NCBI GenBank assembly: GCA_964564675.1
Contig: CAZMBI010000019.1
Location: 1-34,163 of the forward strand
From: CAZMBI01 sp964564675
GTDB lineage: Bacteria; Pseudomonadota; Alphaproteobacteria; Rickettsiales; UBA3002
Length of the DNA stretch: 34,163 nt
Direction: 5' to 3'
Part shown: positions 1 through 9,035 of the stretch, piece by piece
Layout of the letters: every line of letters begins with the position of its first letter
Numbering within the stretch: the stretch's first letter is position 1
Translations under genes and position numbers: made by a program
The notes under the pieces: generated by a model
Databases searched by the model: none
Seen by the model: the letters and a program-made list of their open reading frames with translations, nothing else
Told to the model about the DNA's origin: nothing

Positions 1-87
1 CCGCCATTTAACGGCTGCCCATCAATGCTGGAAAAATGATCCGCTATTCGGTATGGTAATGTCGCCAATGGACGGGAGTCAGACATC

Positions 88-861
88 ATGGCCTTAGCAA
101 TTGATTTAAATGGAAAAGTCGGGCTGGTATTGGGCATCGCCAATGACCACAGCATTGCCTATGGCTGCGCCCGGCGTTTTCACGCGGCCGGGGCGGAACT
201 GGCCGTCACCTACCTGAATGATAAAGCCGAGCCCCATGTGCGCCCGCTGGCCGAGGCGCTGGCCGCGCCCATCATCATACCCTGCGACGTGCAGGATGAT
301 GCGCAGCTGGATGCGGTATTTGAGCGTATTGCGCAGCACTGGGGGCGACTGGATTTTGTGCTGCATTCCATCGCCTATGCCCCCAAGGCCGATCTGCACG
401 GTCGCGTCACCGACTGCTCGCGCGAAGGGTTTCTCAAGGCAATGGATATTTCCTGCCACTCCTTCATGCGCATGGCGCACCGCGCCGAACCGTTGATGCA
501 AGCAGGCGGCAGCCTGCTCACCGTATCTTATATGGGCGGGACAGAAGTGGTGCCGCATTATGGCCTGATGGGACCGGTCAAAGCCGCACTGGAATCGGCC
601 ACGCGCTATCTCGCCGCCGAGCTCGGCAGCCGCGATATCCGTGTGAACGCCCTTTCGCCGGGTGCGATCCCGACGCGGGCAGCCTCCGGCATTGCCCATT
701 TTGATGAACTGATGAGCGAAGCACAAAACAAGTCACCGCTCAAACGCCTGGTTGATATCGACGATGTCGGCGCGATGGCGGCCTTCCTGGTCAGTGACCT
801 GGCCTGCAACATTACCGGCGGCGTCCATCTGGTCGATGCCGGATATGGGATGATGGACTGA
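88..861 (+). CDS. fabI: Enoyl-[acyl-carrier-protein] reductase (NADH), FabI type
   Basis: Short-chain dehydrogenase fold protein of 257 residues, the usual FabI length. FabI catalyses the last reduction of each fatty-acid elongation round in the cytoplasm, turning trans-2-enoyl-ACP into acyl-ACP. The N-terminal nucleotide-binding segment GLVLGIANDHSIAYG (residues about 12-26) is the FabI form of the Rossmann glycine motif. The Tyr-x6-Lys catalytic pair is seen in YGLMGPVK, preceded by the extra FabI tyrosine in VSYMGG. The C-terminal GGVHLVDAGYGMM matches the family end. The stop overlaps the start of the next gene (TGATG), so it heads an operon with a phosphate acetyltransferase fusion and acetate kinase. 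That association is known in several proteobacteria. A non-FabI enoyl reductase of the same superfamily is the only real alternative. Confidence 0.93.
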   Translation: MALAIDLNGKVGLVLGIANDHSIAYGCARRFHAAGAELAVTYLNDKAEPHVRPLAEALAAPIIIPCDVQDDAQLDAVFERIAQHWGRLDFVLHSIAYAPKADLHGRVTDCSREGFLKAMDISCHSFMRMAHRAEPLMQAGGSLLTVSYMGGTEVVPHYGLMGPVKAALESATRYLAAELGSRDIRVNALSPGAIPTRAASGIAHFDELMSEAQNKSPLKRLVDIDDVGAMAAFLVSDLACNITGGVHLVDAGYGMMD

Positions 862-2270
862 TGAACAATCACGCTATGACACAACATACGATCGAAAACA
901 AAACCTATGACGAAATCCGCATCGGCGATTCGGCCACGCTGACCCGCACGCTCAGCAAGCAGGACATTCACCTGTTTGCCTTGGTCACCGGCGATATGAA
1001 CCCGGCGCATGTGGATGAGGATTATGCCAGAGCCGACGTGTTCCACCAGATTGTGGGGCACGGCATGTGGAGCGGGTCGCTGTTTTCCACTCTCCTTGGC
1101 ATGGTGCTGCCCGGACCGGGGACGATTTATCTCGGCCAGACGCTTAAATTTCTCAAGCCCGTGCGCCTGGGCGAGACGATTACGGCATCGATCAAAGCCA
1201 TCGATAAGGACGAAAAACACCATCATATCCTGTTTGAAACCATCTGCTCGAACGAACAGGGCGAGCATGTGATTGAAGGCGAGGCGCGGGTGCTCGCCCC
1301 GCAGGAGAAAATCGAATGGAAAACGGTGCCGCTGCCGGACGTGCAGATCCAGTGCGGCGGCAACGGCTTTGAGCAATGGCTGCGCGAGAAAGTGGAAGAT
1401 GTCCGCCCGATCAAGGTGGCGGTGGTGCACCCGGTCGATATTCACTCGCTTTCCGGCGCGATCGAGGCTGCCCGCCGCGGTATCATCGAGCCGCTGCTCA
1501 TCGGCCCGGAAGATAAAATCCGTCAGACCGCCGAAGACGCCCATATCGACCTGAACGATTACACGATTTACCCCACGCATCACAGCCATGCCGCCGCCGA
1601 GGCCGCCGTGCGCATGGCGGTGGAAGGCGAGGTTGATGCGCTGATGAAAGGCAAACTCGCCACCGAAGAGCTGATGGCCGCGGTGATCGATAAAGCGCAC
1701 GGGTTGCGCACGGCGCGGCGCATGAGCCATGTCTTCATGCTCAACGTGCCAAACTATCCCAAACCGCTGTTTCTGACGGATGCCGCGATCAATATCGAGC
1801 CGAGCCTGATGGAAAAGCGCGACATCGTGCAAAACGCCATCGATTTATTCCGGGCGCTGGGGCTTGGCACTCCGAAAGTGGCGCTGCTTTCCGCGGTGGA
1901 AACGGTCAATGAAAAGCTGCCCTCCACCTTAGACGCCACCGCGCTGTGCAAGATGGCCGAGCGCGGGCAGATCACCGACGGCTTGCTCGACGGGCCGCTG
2001 GCGTTTGATAACGCCATCTCGCGCGAGGCGGCAAATATCAAAGGCATCACGTCCGAGGTGGCGGGCAATGCCGATATTCTGGTCGTGCCCGATATCGAAT
2101 CCGGCAATATGTTGTATAAACAGCTGCGCTATTTCTCCGGCGTGCAGGGCGCCGGGATCGTGATGGGAGCGAAAGTGCCGATTATTCTGACCAGCCGCGC
2201 CAGTGATACCGAAAACCGCGTGATTTCCTGCGCGCTGGCCGCACTCTATGCCAATCGGAGCCTGAGATGA
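861..2270 (+). CDS. MaoC-like hydratase / phosphate acetyltransferase fusion protein
   Basis: Two-domain protein of 469 residues. Residues about 15-150 form a MaoC-type hot-dog hydratase domain; the hydratase motif is visible as DMNPAHVDEDYA followed by IVGHGMWSG. Residues about 175-469 form a phosphate acetyl/butyryltransferase domain (KVAVVHPVDIHSLSGAIEAA at its start, KGKLATEELM and LVVPDIESGNMLYKQL later). The family is annotated as bifunctional enoyl-CoA hydratase/phosphate acetyltransferase. The transferase half exchanges acyl groups between CoA and phosphate. The ATG overlaps the fabI stop by one base and the 3' end overlaps the kinase gene in an ATGA, so the three are probably translationally coupled. 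With the kinase it would form an acyl-CoA to acyl-phosphate to ATP route. The preferred acyl chain cannot be read from sequence. Confidence 0.9.
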   Translation: MNNHAMTQHTIENKTYDEIRIGDSATLTRTLSKQDIHLFALVTGDMNPAHVDEDYARADVFHQIVGHGMWSGSLFSTLLGMVLPGPGTIYLGQTLKFLKPVRLGETITASIKAIDKDEKHHHILFETICSNEQGEHVIEGEARVLAPQEKIEWKTVPLPDVQIQCGGNGFEQWLREKVEDVRPIKVAVVHPVDIHSLSGAIEAARRGIIEPLLIGPEDKIRQTAEDAHIDLNDYTIYPTHHSHAAAEAAVRMAVEGEVDALMKGKLATEELMAAVIDKAHGLRTARRMSHVFMLNVPNYPKPLFLTDAAINIEPSLMEKRDIVQNAIDLFRALGLGTPKVALLSAVETVNEKLPSTLDATALCKMAERGQITDGLLDGPLAFDNAISREAANIKGITSEVAGNADILVVPDIESGNMLYKQLRYFSGVQGAGIVMGAKVPIILTSRASDTENRVISCALAALYANRSLR

Positions 2271-3277
2271 GCATCATTCTGACCTGTAACGCCGGTTCGT
2301 CCAATACCAAGCTGGCCGCCTTTGACCGCCAGACGCTGGAGCGCCGGGCGCATACGGTTACGCATGATGCCGCGCAGACCACCGAGTGGATGTGTTCGGT
2401 GGGCACGCTGGATATCAGCGCCGTGGGGCATCGCGTGGTGCATGGCGGGCGGCATTTCGCCGAGCCGGTCGCCTTAACACCGGAGGTGATCGACACGCTC
2501 AACGCTTGCATCCCGCTGGCGCCGCTGCATCTGCCGCCGGCACTCAGGCTAATCACCGAAACCCGGCAACTTTATCCGCAAGCGCAGCTCTTCGCGTGTT
2601 TCGATACCGGTTTTCACCACAGCCTGCCCGAAGTCGAGCGCCGCCTTCCCTTGCCCCGGCGCTTTCATGATCAGGGCATCATGCGCTACGGCTTTCATGG
2701 CCTGTCGTATCAGCATATTGTTGACGTCTTGCCCGAAGAGGCGGGCGCACGCGCCGATGGCCGCGTGGTGGTGGCGCATCTGGGTAATGGCTCCTCGGCC
2801 TGCGCCATGCACCAGCGGCAAAGCGTGGCTAGCACCATGGGTTTTTCCACGCTCGACGGGCTGATGATGGGCACACGCTGCGGCGCGCTGGATCCGGGCG
2901 TGGTGCTGCATTTGCTGAAACAGGAACAGCTTTCGGCAGAAGAAGTGGACACCTTGCTCACAGATGAATCCGGCCTTTGCGGCGTCTCCGGCATCAGCGG
3001 CGATGTGCGCGAGTTGCGGCGCAGCGAAGCGCCCGAAGCGCGGGAGGCGCTGGCGCTTTATGCCTATCTTGCCGCCAAGCAAATCGCATCGCTGTTGCCG
3101 GCACTGGGCGGCATGGATGCCCTGGTGTTCACCGGCGGGATCGGCGAGCATGATGCCGGCACGCGCGAGGCGATCACCGACTGGCTGCGCTGGGTCGGCG
3201 AGTTCGCGGTTTATACCATCCCCACCGATGAGGAACGCGTCATCGCCAGGGCTGGTCAAGACATGTTTGGCGATTAA
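2267..3277 (+). CDS. ackA: Acetate/propionate kinase, short form
   Basis: Acetate kinase family (ASKHA fold), interconverting acyl-phosphate plus ADP with carboxylate plus ATP in the cytoplasm. Family motifs run in order: CNAGSSNTK at the N-terminus (phosphate-binding loop), FDTGFHHSLP, MRYGFHGLSYQHI, HLGNGSSACAM, MGFSTLDGLMMGTRCGALDP and FTGGIGEHDAGTRE near the end. At 336 residues it is some 60 shorter than the roughly 400-residue E. coli enzyme. The shortening is spread through the chain, and all core motifs remain, so it is probably active. It overlaps the upstream transferase by four bases (ATGA). This coupling fits a shared acetyl-phosphate or propionyl-phosphate pathway. Butyrate kinase is less likely because the acetate kinase motifs are well kept. 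Confidence 0.92.
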   Translation: MSIILTCNAGSSNTKLAAFDRQTLERRAHTVTHDAAQTTEWMCSVGTLDISAVGHRVVHGGRHFAEPVALTPEVIDTLNACIPLAPLHLPPALRLITETRQLYPQAQLFACFDTGFHHSLPEVERRLPLPRRFHDQGIMRYGFHGLSYQHIVDVLPEEAGARADGRVVVAHLGNGSSACAMHQRQSVASTMGFSTLDGLMMGTRCGALDPGVVLHLLKQEQLSAEEVDTLLTDESGLCGVSGISGDVRELRRSEAPEAREALALYAYLAAKQIASLLPALGGMDALVFTGGIGEHDAGTREAITDWLRWVGEFAVYTIPTDEERVIARAGQDMFGD

Positions 3278-3370
3278 TGCGGTCTCCGGCGGCAAACCGG
3301 CAGGCGCGAAAAAAAGATTGGATTCGCCGCCGCCATCGGCTATCCCTAAGGCTAACAAGTGGGGTTTGTG

Positions 3371-3670
3371 ATGAAATTCTGGTTTCTCCCGTGCCTGTTA
3401 TTGGTTGCCGGTTGCACCGGCTATGTGCTGCCGAATGACGCCACCCCGGGTGAAAAAGCCGAATATCGCGGCACGGTGATCAGCGTGGAAGCCGATAAGG
3501 ATTTCGTGATGGAGGTCTCGGGCCAGCTCTTGTTCGTCGATAATGACGCGCATTACGAGGCGGAACTGGGCGACCGGCTGATCGTCTATGGCCATATCGA
3601 CAATGATCGGGACGAAGGCGAGGCGCCGGAGCTTGACGCCGAGCGCGTTCGCCCATGGATTGTGAAATAA
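3371..3670 (+). CDS. Small predicted lipoprotein, unknown function
   Basis: A 99-residue protein with a lipoprotein signal: basic start MKFW, hydrophobic core, and lipobox LVAGC with the modifiable Cys at residue 15. The mature part is about 85 residues, acidic, and reads like a small beta-barrel (YRGTVISVEADKDFVMEVSG, then LGDRLIVYGHID), possibly an OB-fold. I recognise no specific family. I chose the ATG at 3371 over the GTG at 3359 because it puts the basic residue and hydrophobic core at the normal distance and has a GGGG run about 8 bases upstream. It lies 93 bases after the kinase gene and may be separately transcribed. Confidence 0.7.
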   Translation: MKFWFLPCLLLVAGCTGYVLPNDATPGEKAEYRGTVISVEADKDFVMEVSGQLLFVDNDAHYEAELGDRLIVYGHIDNDRDEGEAPELDAERVRPWIVK

Positions 3671-3701
3671 TTCCGTTTGCCCTCATCGTTTAAGGATTAG
3701 C

Positions 3702-5777
3702 ATGGCGAAATCATCGGCAGCGCGCCAGCAAGTTCGCAAACAAAAAGGACAGGCAGCAGGTGATGCCTCGTTGCGGCGTTTCTTCGATGCCTATCGCGCC
3801 CTGCAATATGAAACCGCCTACGAGATGGGCAAACGCCAGCTGGCAAGCAGTCAGCACCAAACCCGTTTTCTGGCCGCTTTCGGCAAATGCTGCTTTTACG
3901 TCGGTCAGTTTGATGAGGCGGTCGCCACGTATAATCAGTTATTGAAGCTGGAGCCAAAAAACGTCGATGCCCTGCATCATTTGGGGCAGATGGTGCGTAT
4001 GGCGGGCCACGACAACCAGGCGGCCGCACTGTTTCACACCGCATTGCAGCACAACCCGCTTTATTACCGCTCCATGATCGAACTGGAAAACCTCTACGCT
4101 AAACATAAGGCGTGGGATAAATTACTGGCCATCCTCTGGCTGCATGTGAAGCATTATCCCGAGCACAGTTTTCCCTGGTGGCATTTCTCGAACATTCGGG
4201 GGGTGGTCGATTTATCCGCCGCCCTGCCGGAGTTGGCCGAATTGACGGAGCAGCAGCTTCGCAAGGGAGACCTCGGCGGCAAATACATCTCCTTCGTTGC
4301 ATTGGATCTGGTCTTTAAAAGACGGGATGAGTTGAGCCGTTGCGTACAATGCCTGTATGATCACGGCATTGAGCATTTAAACGACCATTATGAGCTGGCG
4401 GAGCTGTTAGCCGCCACCGATGACCCCCTCTTTCATACGCTGCTCAGGGTATCCATCGTGCCGCACTGCCTGTTTGAATATACCGTGCGTGCCCTGCGCC
4501 ACGCGCTGAGCGAACAGGTCATCACGCATGGCATGCCCCCCGAAAGCCAGTTGTCCGATACGCTGATATTGAGTGCCGATCTGGCGCATTACTTTTTTCA
4601 GACCGAATATTTACCCGATGTCAGCGACGCCGAGGCGCGCTGGAATGAGCAGTTGCTGGCCAACGCCCGCACGATTCTGGAGGGCGGGCAACCACTGACT
4701 GCCGCCGAGGCGCTGAGCCTGTCGCTGGCGATGTGCTACCAGTCGATCGATCGTCTGCCCGGCGCCGAGCGTCTCAGCCAGCGCATGCCACAGGAATTGC
4801 CGGAAGCGTTCCGCTCTCTCGTTACGCAAACCTGTGATGCCCTGCTGCGCGAACGGCAGGTGGCAGAGCAGATGCCCAGCTTCTGTGACACCCGCGATCC
4901 CGTCTCTCAGGCGGTGCGCGAACAATATGAAGAAAACCCCTACCCGCGGTGGAAGCGGATTAATCCCGATACGACAAAATACGGCACCCCCCGGTATTTC
5001 GTGCATATGCTTTTTCCGCAGAGCACGACGTTAGACATTACAATACCCGAACGTTTTGACCTGTTGATTGCCGGCTGCGGCACCGGTCAGCACAGTATAT
5101 TGCGGGCGATTAAATACCCGAAAGCGCAACTCACCAATATTGATCTGAGCCGGCGCAGTCTGGCCTATGCCGCCATAAAGGCAGAGGAAGCCGGGTATCA
5201 ATCGCGTTGTACGTTTCTGCAGGGGGACATTCTGGAGCTTGGGGCGCTTGGCCGGCAATTCGATGTGGTCGAGTGTTCCGGCGTGCTGCATCACATGGCT
5301 GATCCCATGGCCGGCTGGCAGGTCTTGTATGATATGCTGCGCCCCGGCGGCTTGATGAATATCGGCCTGTACAGCAAGCGCGCGCGGCAGGATATTATCA
5401 CCGCACGGGAAGACATCGCCCGTCAGGGATTGGGCGAAACCCTGGAGGATATCCGGGCATTTCGCCGGGAGAAGCTGGGCAAGCAGACCTTTGCTTTCAG
5501 TACCAGTGTCGATTTTTACAGTACGTCGGCGTGCCGGGATCTGCTGTTTCACCGCCAGGAACAGCAATTCACGCTGCAACAGATCGAACGCGCCATTGAG
5601 CGACTGGGCCTGGTTTTTCTCGGGTTTGAAGCACCGCACGCCATATTGGAACGGTATTACGAGCGCTTCCCGCAAGACCGGCGGGTGCAGCAATTGGCGC
5701 ACTGGGACATCCTCGAACAGGAGGATTCCTCCCTTTTCGCAGGCATGTACCAGTTCTGGTGCTATAAGCCGGTCTGA
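3702..5777 (+). CDS. TPR-repeat protein fused to a class I SAM-dependent methyltransferase
   Basis: A 691-residue protein. Residues about 25-130 contain tetratricopeptide-like helices (for example QFDEAVATYNQLLKLEPKNV, then DALHHLGQMVRMAGHDNQAA). A long helical middle follows. A class I methyltransferase domain starts near residue 450, with the SAM-binding loop LLIAGCGTGQHS, the ribose-binding acidic motif NIDLSRRSL and a motif-IV-like segment VVECSGVLHHMADP. Proteins of this layout often sit in or near surface polysaccharide loci and methylate sugars or small molecules. The substrate here is unknown. A likely ribosome site, AAGGA, precedes the ATG. It lies just upstream of the glycosyltransferase cluster, separated by the opposing RTX gene. 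The methyltransferase call is firm; the glycan link is inference from position. Confidence 0.85.
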   Translation: MAKSSAARQQVRKQKGQAAGDASLRRFFDAYRALQYETAYEMGKRQLASSQHQTRFLAAFGKCCFYVGQFDEAVATYNQLLKLEPKNVDALHHLGQMVRMAGHDNQAAALFHTALQHNPLYYRSMIELENLYAKHKAWDKLLAILWLHVKHYPEHSFPWWHFSNIRGVVDLSAALPELAELTEQQLRKGDLGGKYISFVALDLVFKRRDELSRCVQCLYDHGIEHLNDHYELAELLAATDDPLFHTLLRVSIVPHCLFEYTVRALRHALSEQVITHGMPPESQLSDTLILSADLAHYFFQTEYLPDVSDAEARWNEQLLANARTILEGGQPLTAAEALSLSLAMCYQSIDRLPGAERLSQRMPQELPEAFRSLVTQTCDALLRERQVAEQMPSFCDTRDPVSQAVREQYEENPYPRWKRINPDTTKYGTPRYFVHMLFPQSTTLDITIPERFDLLIAGCGTGQHSILRAIKYPKAQLTNIDLSRRSLAYAAIKAEEAGYQSRCTFLQGDILELGALGRQFDVVECSGVLHHMADPMAGWQVLYDMLRPGGLMNIGLYSKRARQDIITAREDIARQGLGETLEDIRAFRREKLGKQTFAFSTSVDFYSTSACRDLLFHRQEQQFTLQQIERAIERLGLVFLGFEAPHAILERYYERFPQDRRVQQLAHWDILEQEDSSLFAGMYQFWCYKPV

Positions 5778-5808
5778 GAGGGGGAAATGGCATCAATGCC
5801 GGGCGTGT

Positions 5809-6924
5809 CTACAGCAATACCACGTCGCTGGCATCAAGCTGATTCAGATCAAAATTCTCCAGCCGTAACTGGCTGCCGCCGCCCAGGTCCAGCAACACAT
5901 CGGCGCCCTGCTGCACGGCCTGATCCAGAATTTCCTCTGCCGTCTGGCCGGCCTGCAGCGCGCTGCCTATGCCAAGCCGATCCTGGCCCTGGGTAAAGTC
6001 GCGAATGCGGCTAACGCCATCCTCATCGTTGAATATAAAAAAGTCCGCGTCATCGCCGCCATGCAAAGTGTCATCTCCCGCGCCGCCGATTAACGTGTCG
6101 TGACCGTCGCCGCCATAAATCGCATCGTCGCCTTGCCCGCCATCGATACAATCCTGACCGTCATTTCCAAAAAGGCGATCATCGCCGCCCTCGCCGAAGA
6201 CAAAATCGTCGCCGTCACTGCCATACAGCAGATCGTCACCCAGACCGCCATCGATGCAGTCATTACCATCGCCGCCGGTGATGGTGTCGCTGCCGGACTC
6301 GCCGAGCAGCAGATCGTTGCCGTCGCCGCCATTGAGGCTGTCGTTCCAGTAGCCGCCATATAGCGTATCATGCCCGTCGCCACCGTACAGCGTGTCATAT
6401 CCCGCTTCGCCCTTCAGGACATCATCACCGTTGCCGCCGTACAGCGTGTCATAACCGTCACCACCAAATAGTGTATCCGCCCCGTCGCCGCCGCGCAGCG
6501 TATCGTTGCCAGGCGCACCAAATAACGCGTCATCACCGTCCAGCCCGTCCATCGTATTATGGCCAGCGTTACCGGCAATCACATTATTTGCATCATTGCC
6601 ACGCGCGCTTAGTGACTGCTCGCCGGTTAATATCAGGTGCTCGACCTCACGATCCAGTTGATAGGACACGGCAGAAATCACCAGATCGGTGCCGTCGTTT
6701 CCGGCTTCCCGCACAGCGGTATCGGGATCATCCACCTGATAGAGGTCATTGCCCTTAGCGCCCGGCAGATACGCACCCGGTCCGCTAAACCGCTCAAACG
6801 CCATACCCGCGCCAATCTGCGCGACGGCCTGCTGACGCTCGCTGTCACTCAGTTCGCTATATTCCTCAAACACGCCGCCGACCAGTGATGCCACCGCAGC
6901 TTCCCCCTGTTTATTGCTGCGCAA
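5809..6924 (-). CDS. RTX-type calcium-binding beta-roll protein
   Basis: The protein is dominated by glycine/aspartate nonapeptides of the GGxGxDxLx type from about residue 105 to 295 (for example GGDGADTLFGGDGYDTLYGG), the hallmark of hemolysin-type calcium-binding repeats. These fold into a calcium-loaded parallel beta-roll after type I secretion. The C-terminal 75 residues (FIFNDEDGVSRIRDFTQGQD onward, ending ASDVVLL) resemble the cap of serralysin-like proteins. No enzymatic domain is visible in the N-terminal 100 residues. The start is uncertain: the open frame extends upstream to a stop near 6989 with no ATG. The given start is a TTG with no clear ribosome site, and the first internal ATG is at about residue 41. 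It may be 5'-truncated. No type I secretion genes are in the window. It converges on the methyltransferase gene. Confidence 0.8.
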   Translation of the reverse strand: MRSNKQGEAAVASLVGGVFEEYSELSDSERQQAVAQIGAGMAFERFSGPGAYLPGAKGNDLYQVDDPDTAVREAGNDGTDLVISAVSYQLDREVEHLILTGEQSLSARGNDANNVIAGNAGHNTMDGLDGDDALFGAPGNDTLRGGDGADTLFGGDGYDTLYGGNGDDVLKGEAGYDTLYGGDGHDTLYGGYWNDSLNGGDGNDLLLGESGSDTITGGDGNDCIDGGLGDDLLYGSDGDDFVFGEGGDDRLFGNDGQDCIDGGQGDDAIYGGDGHDTLIGGAGDDTLHGGDDADFFIFNDEDGVSRIRDFTQGQDRLGIGSALQAGQTAEEILDQAVQQGADVLLDLGGGSQLRLENFDLNQLDASDVVLL

Positions 6925-7009
6925 TATAAAACAACAACCCGATGGCGCAACTAAATTGCAGGGATCGTGGGCAATTTCTCAACCCCTTCCCGTCATACGT
7001 GTGTGGCTT

Positions 7010-7038
7010 TTGAAGAGCGCTATTCTGAAGAGTAATAA
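7010..7038 (+). promoter_or_regulatory. Candidate sigma-70 promoter for the glycan gene cluster
   Basis: TTGAAG at 7010-7015 and TAATAA at 7033-7038 are separated by 17 bases, in an AT-rich gap between the divergent RTX gene and the first glycan gene. Position and spacing fit a housekeeping promoter driving the plus-strand cluster. This is by eye only. Confidence 0.3.
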
Positions 7039-7118
7039 TCATTTTTTTCTGTGCATTTTACGCGATGATCGTTTAGAGCAAGAATAAAAAGAAATACGAA
7101 TCACTCGGCCAGTATAAC

Positions 7119-9035
7119 ATGGTGGTTACCGCATTTACCGCCCGCACTTCTTATCGCACCGATCATGCGGCTGTGCCGGTGGCGTACAGCTGCCGTCTGG
7201 CCCGGCACGCCGTGTTGTGCCACCTGGCTGTTCCGCCGCCGGATATCACCGGAAGCGAAACCATGACCTTCAACGACATATCAGGCCGGCGGCCGTTTCT
7301 GGCGGCGCGCGTCTGGCGCGACGAGCATGCGGGTCTGGTCATCATTGCCCATGTCGACGCTGATTGCTGGCTGGATCATCTGCACCATGTGCGCCTCGGC
7401 GACCATCACTGGCACGGCGGGATGATCGATGAAACGGGCCATGACTGGCCGGCCTATCTGGCCTCGCTTGCCGCAGCAGACCGGCAGAAAATCCTGTTGC
7501 TGTGCATCACCTTAAGCCGGCATTATCCCGCCTTAGGCACGGATGCACATTTTCTGGGCCTGTGCCGCAATATATGGCACATGCTGGCGGCTGATCATTT
7601 TCAGATAACCCGCTGCCACTGGCTGCACCCGCTGTATGCCTATGCCGAGCTCACCGTGCCCGACGGTACCCCGCATCCCACACGGCTGGTCAGTTTCAGC
7701 GCGGAGCAGCTGCGCATCGCGCTGGTGGATGCCATCGCGCTGGCGAAAACCGGCGATGGCAGCACGCGTCTGGGCTGTGTGATAATCTGCAAAGATGATG
7801 TGCACGCCGCACAGCTGGCACGCGAACCACTCGCTCTGATGAGCCCGGAGGGGCTGCTGACACTTGCTAGCTTGCCCGTTCCCAATACGCCGGATCTCGC
7901 CGGCCTGGTAACTGCCTGGCAGCAGGCGACAGCGGATGACTGCTTTACGCGCCGCGCCCAACTCGCCCGCGCGCTGCGGTCCCATTTGCCTGCTGCAGTG
8001 CGCGCACAGGGAGCCGATACCATCCGCCTGCTGCAGCATTATCTGCCGCCGTCGGCGCAGGCGATGGCCGATGATACCTGGCCGGTGAGCCTGCGCGTGG
8101 TCCTCGTCGGGCTGGTGGGTGAGACCGTATACCTGGCGGGCAGCCTTCGCGATCCGGGGGATTTATGCGCTGCAATGCAGTTGCAGTACGATAACGGTAT
8201 GTCCTTACCGGTGCCCCTTGATACCATGCTGCGAACGGGCCATGCGCCGAATCATGACGGGCATGCGGATGGGTTTATCATCACGCTGAAGCCGTCCGAG
8301 GCATTAATCGCGCAGCTGCGCGAGGGGCCTGCCCCACAATACGCCCGATGCGAGCTGACGATCAAGGGCGGTATGACGCAGCGCGTGATGACCCCGGCGA
8401 TCACGACCGACCCGCAGGCGCTCCTGACCTCTTTGCAACGCTGCTGCCCCGCAACCCAATACAGGGCTTCACTGTCGGATATCATGCGCGTACTGGCCGA
8501 ACAGGCGGCGGCACAGGTGACGGTGGCGCAATCTGAAACGCTCGGCGCGCCGGTTCATCAGCCGCTTTATACATGGCTGTACCCGGCTGCGGATGAAGCG
8601 GAGACCGTGCTGGTTCTGGCGATGCTGGCGCATGCGCCGCAACGCGCGCAAAGTGAATTGTTTATCATACTGCGTCCGGATCAGGCGTCATGTATAAAAA
8701 CAATCCGCGCCCGCGCCGCGCTTTATGATCTGCCTGTCACCGTATTGCACCTTAGCGCCGCGGGCAGCCGTGAAACCGCCTGCAACATCGCCGCTTCCCG
8801 CGCACGCGGGGCGTATCTGGTGCTGCTGCGCGAGCCGGCGCGACTGCCGGTACGCGCATTGCCCGGGGGGCCACCGCCTGGCCTGATCGCGCTGCCGGAA
8901 GACCACGCCCCGCCGGCCGGGCTGGTCCTCGCACGCGAGCGTTTTGAAAGCCTGGGCGGCTTTGCGCCTGAACCCGACGAGGCAGCCGCCTGGGCGGATA
9001 TGTCCCAGCGGGCCGGGGAGCGCGCCAATGGCTGA
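7119..9035 (+). CDS. Glycan-cluster protein with a degenerate GT2-like C-terminal domain
   Basis: A 638-residue protein with no single family I can name. Residues about 322-430 (RVVLVGLVGETVYLAGSLRD onward) resemble a module also found in the GT2 protein at 10299-12509 (TDGVFISGWLHDP region). Both have a glycine-tryptophan/serine-leucine-x-DP turn followed by a beta-rich stretch. Residues about 490-638 look like a GT-A nucleotide-sugar fold (ACNIAASRARGAYLVLLREP, then ARERFESLGGFAPEP), but the position where a DxD metal motif is expected reads REPAR. A sugar-transfer role is therefore doubtful, and it may be a non-catalytic partner. An alternative start is the ATG at 7263, which has GGAAG nearby. 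Its last 8 bases overlap the following glycosyltransferase (ATGGCTGA), which ties it to the operon. Confidence 0.6.
   Translation: MVVTAFTARTSYRTDHAAVPVAYSCRLARHAVLCHLAVPPPDITGSETMTFNDISGRRPFLAARVWRDEHAGLVIIAHVDADCWLDHLHHVRLGDHHWHGGMIDETGHDWPAYLASLAAADRQKILLLCITLSRHYPALGTDAHFLGLCRNIWHMLAADHFQITRCHWLHPLYAYAELTVPDGTPHPTRLVSFSAEQLRIALVDAIALAKTGDGSTRLGCVIICKDDVHAAQLAREPLALMSPEGLLTLASLPVPNTPDLAGLVTAWQQATADDCFTRRAQLARALRSHLPAAVRAQGADTIRLLQHYLPPSAQAMADDTWPVSLRVVLVGLVGETVYLAGSLRDPGDLCAAMQLQYDNGMSLPVPLDTMLRTGHAPNHDGHADGFIITLKPSEALIAQLREGPAPQYARCELTIKGGMTQRVMTPAITTDPQALLTSLQRCCPATQYRASLSDIMRVLAEQAAAQVTVAQSETLGAPVHQPLYTWLYPAADEAETVLVLAMLAHAPQRAQSELFIILRPDQASCIKTIRARAALYDLPVTVLHLSAAGSRETACNIAASRARGAYLVLLREPARLPVRALPGGPPPGLIALPEDHAPPAGLVLARERFESLGGFAPEPDEAAAWADMSQRAGERANG

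Noticed and set aside
606..1832. A 408-codon minus-strand open frame opposite fabI and the MaoC-Pta gene
   Set aside because: It is antisense to two clearly recognised genes, has histidine/arginine-rich composition typical of a mirror frame in GC-rich DNA, and shows no domain.
2549..3358. A 269-codon minus-strand frame opposite ackA
   Set aside because: Mirror frame of a confident kinase gene; no motif and no ribosome site.
5850..6600. Dense short DNA repeats suggestive of a CRISPR or tandem array
   Set aside because: They are the codons of RTX nonapeptides; the period is 27 bases with coding constraint and there are no unique spacers.
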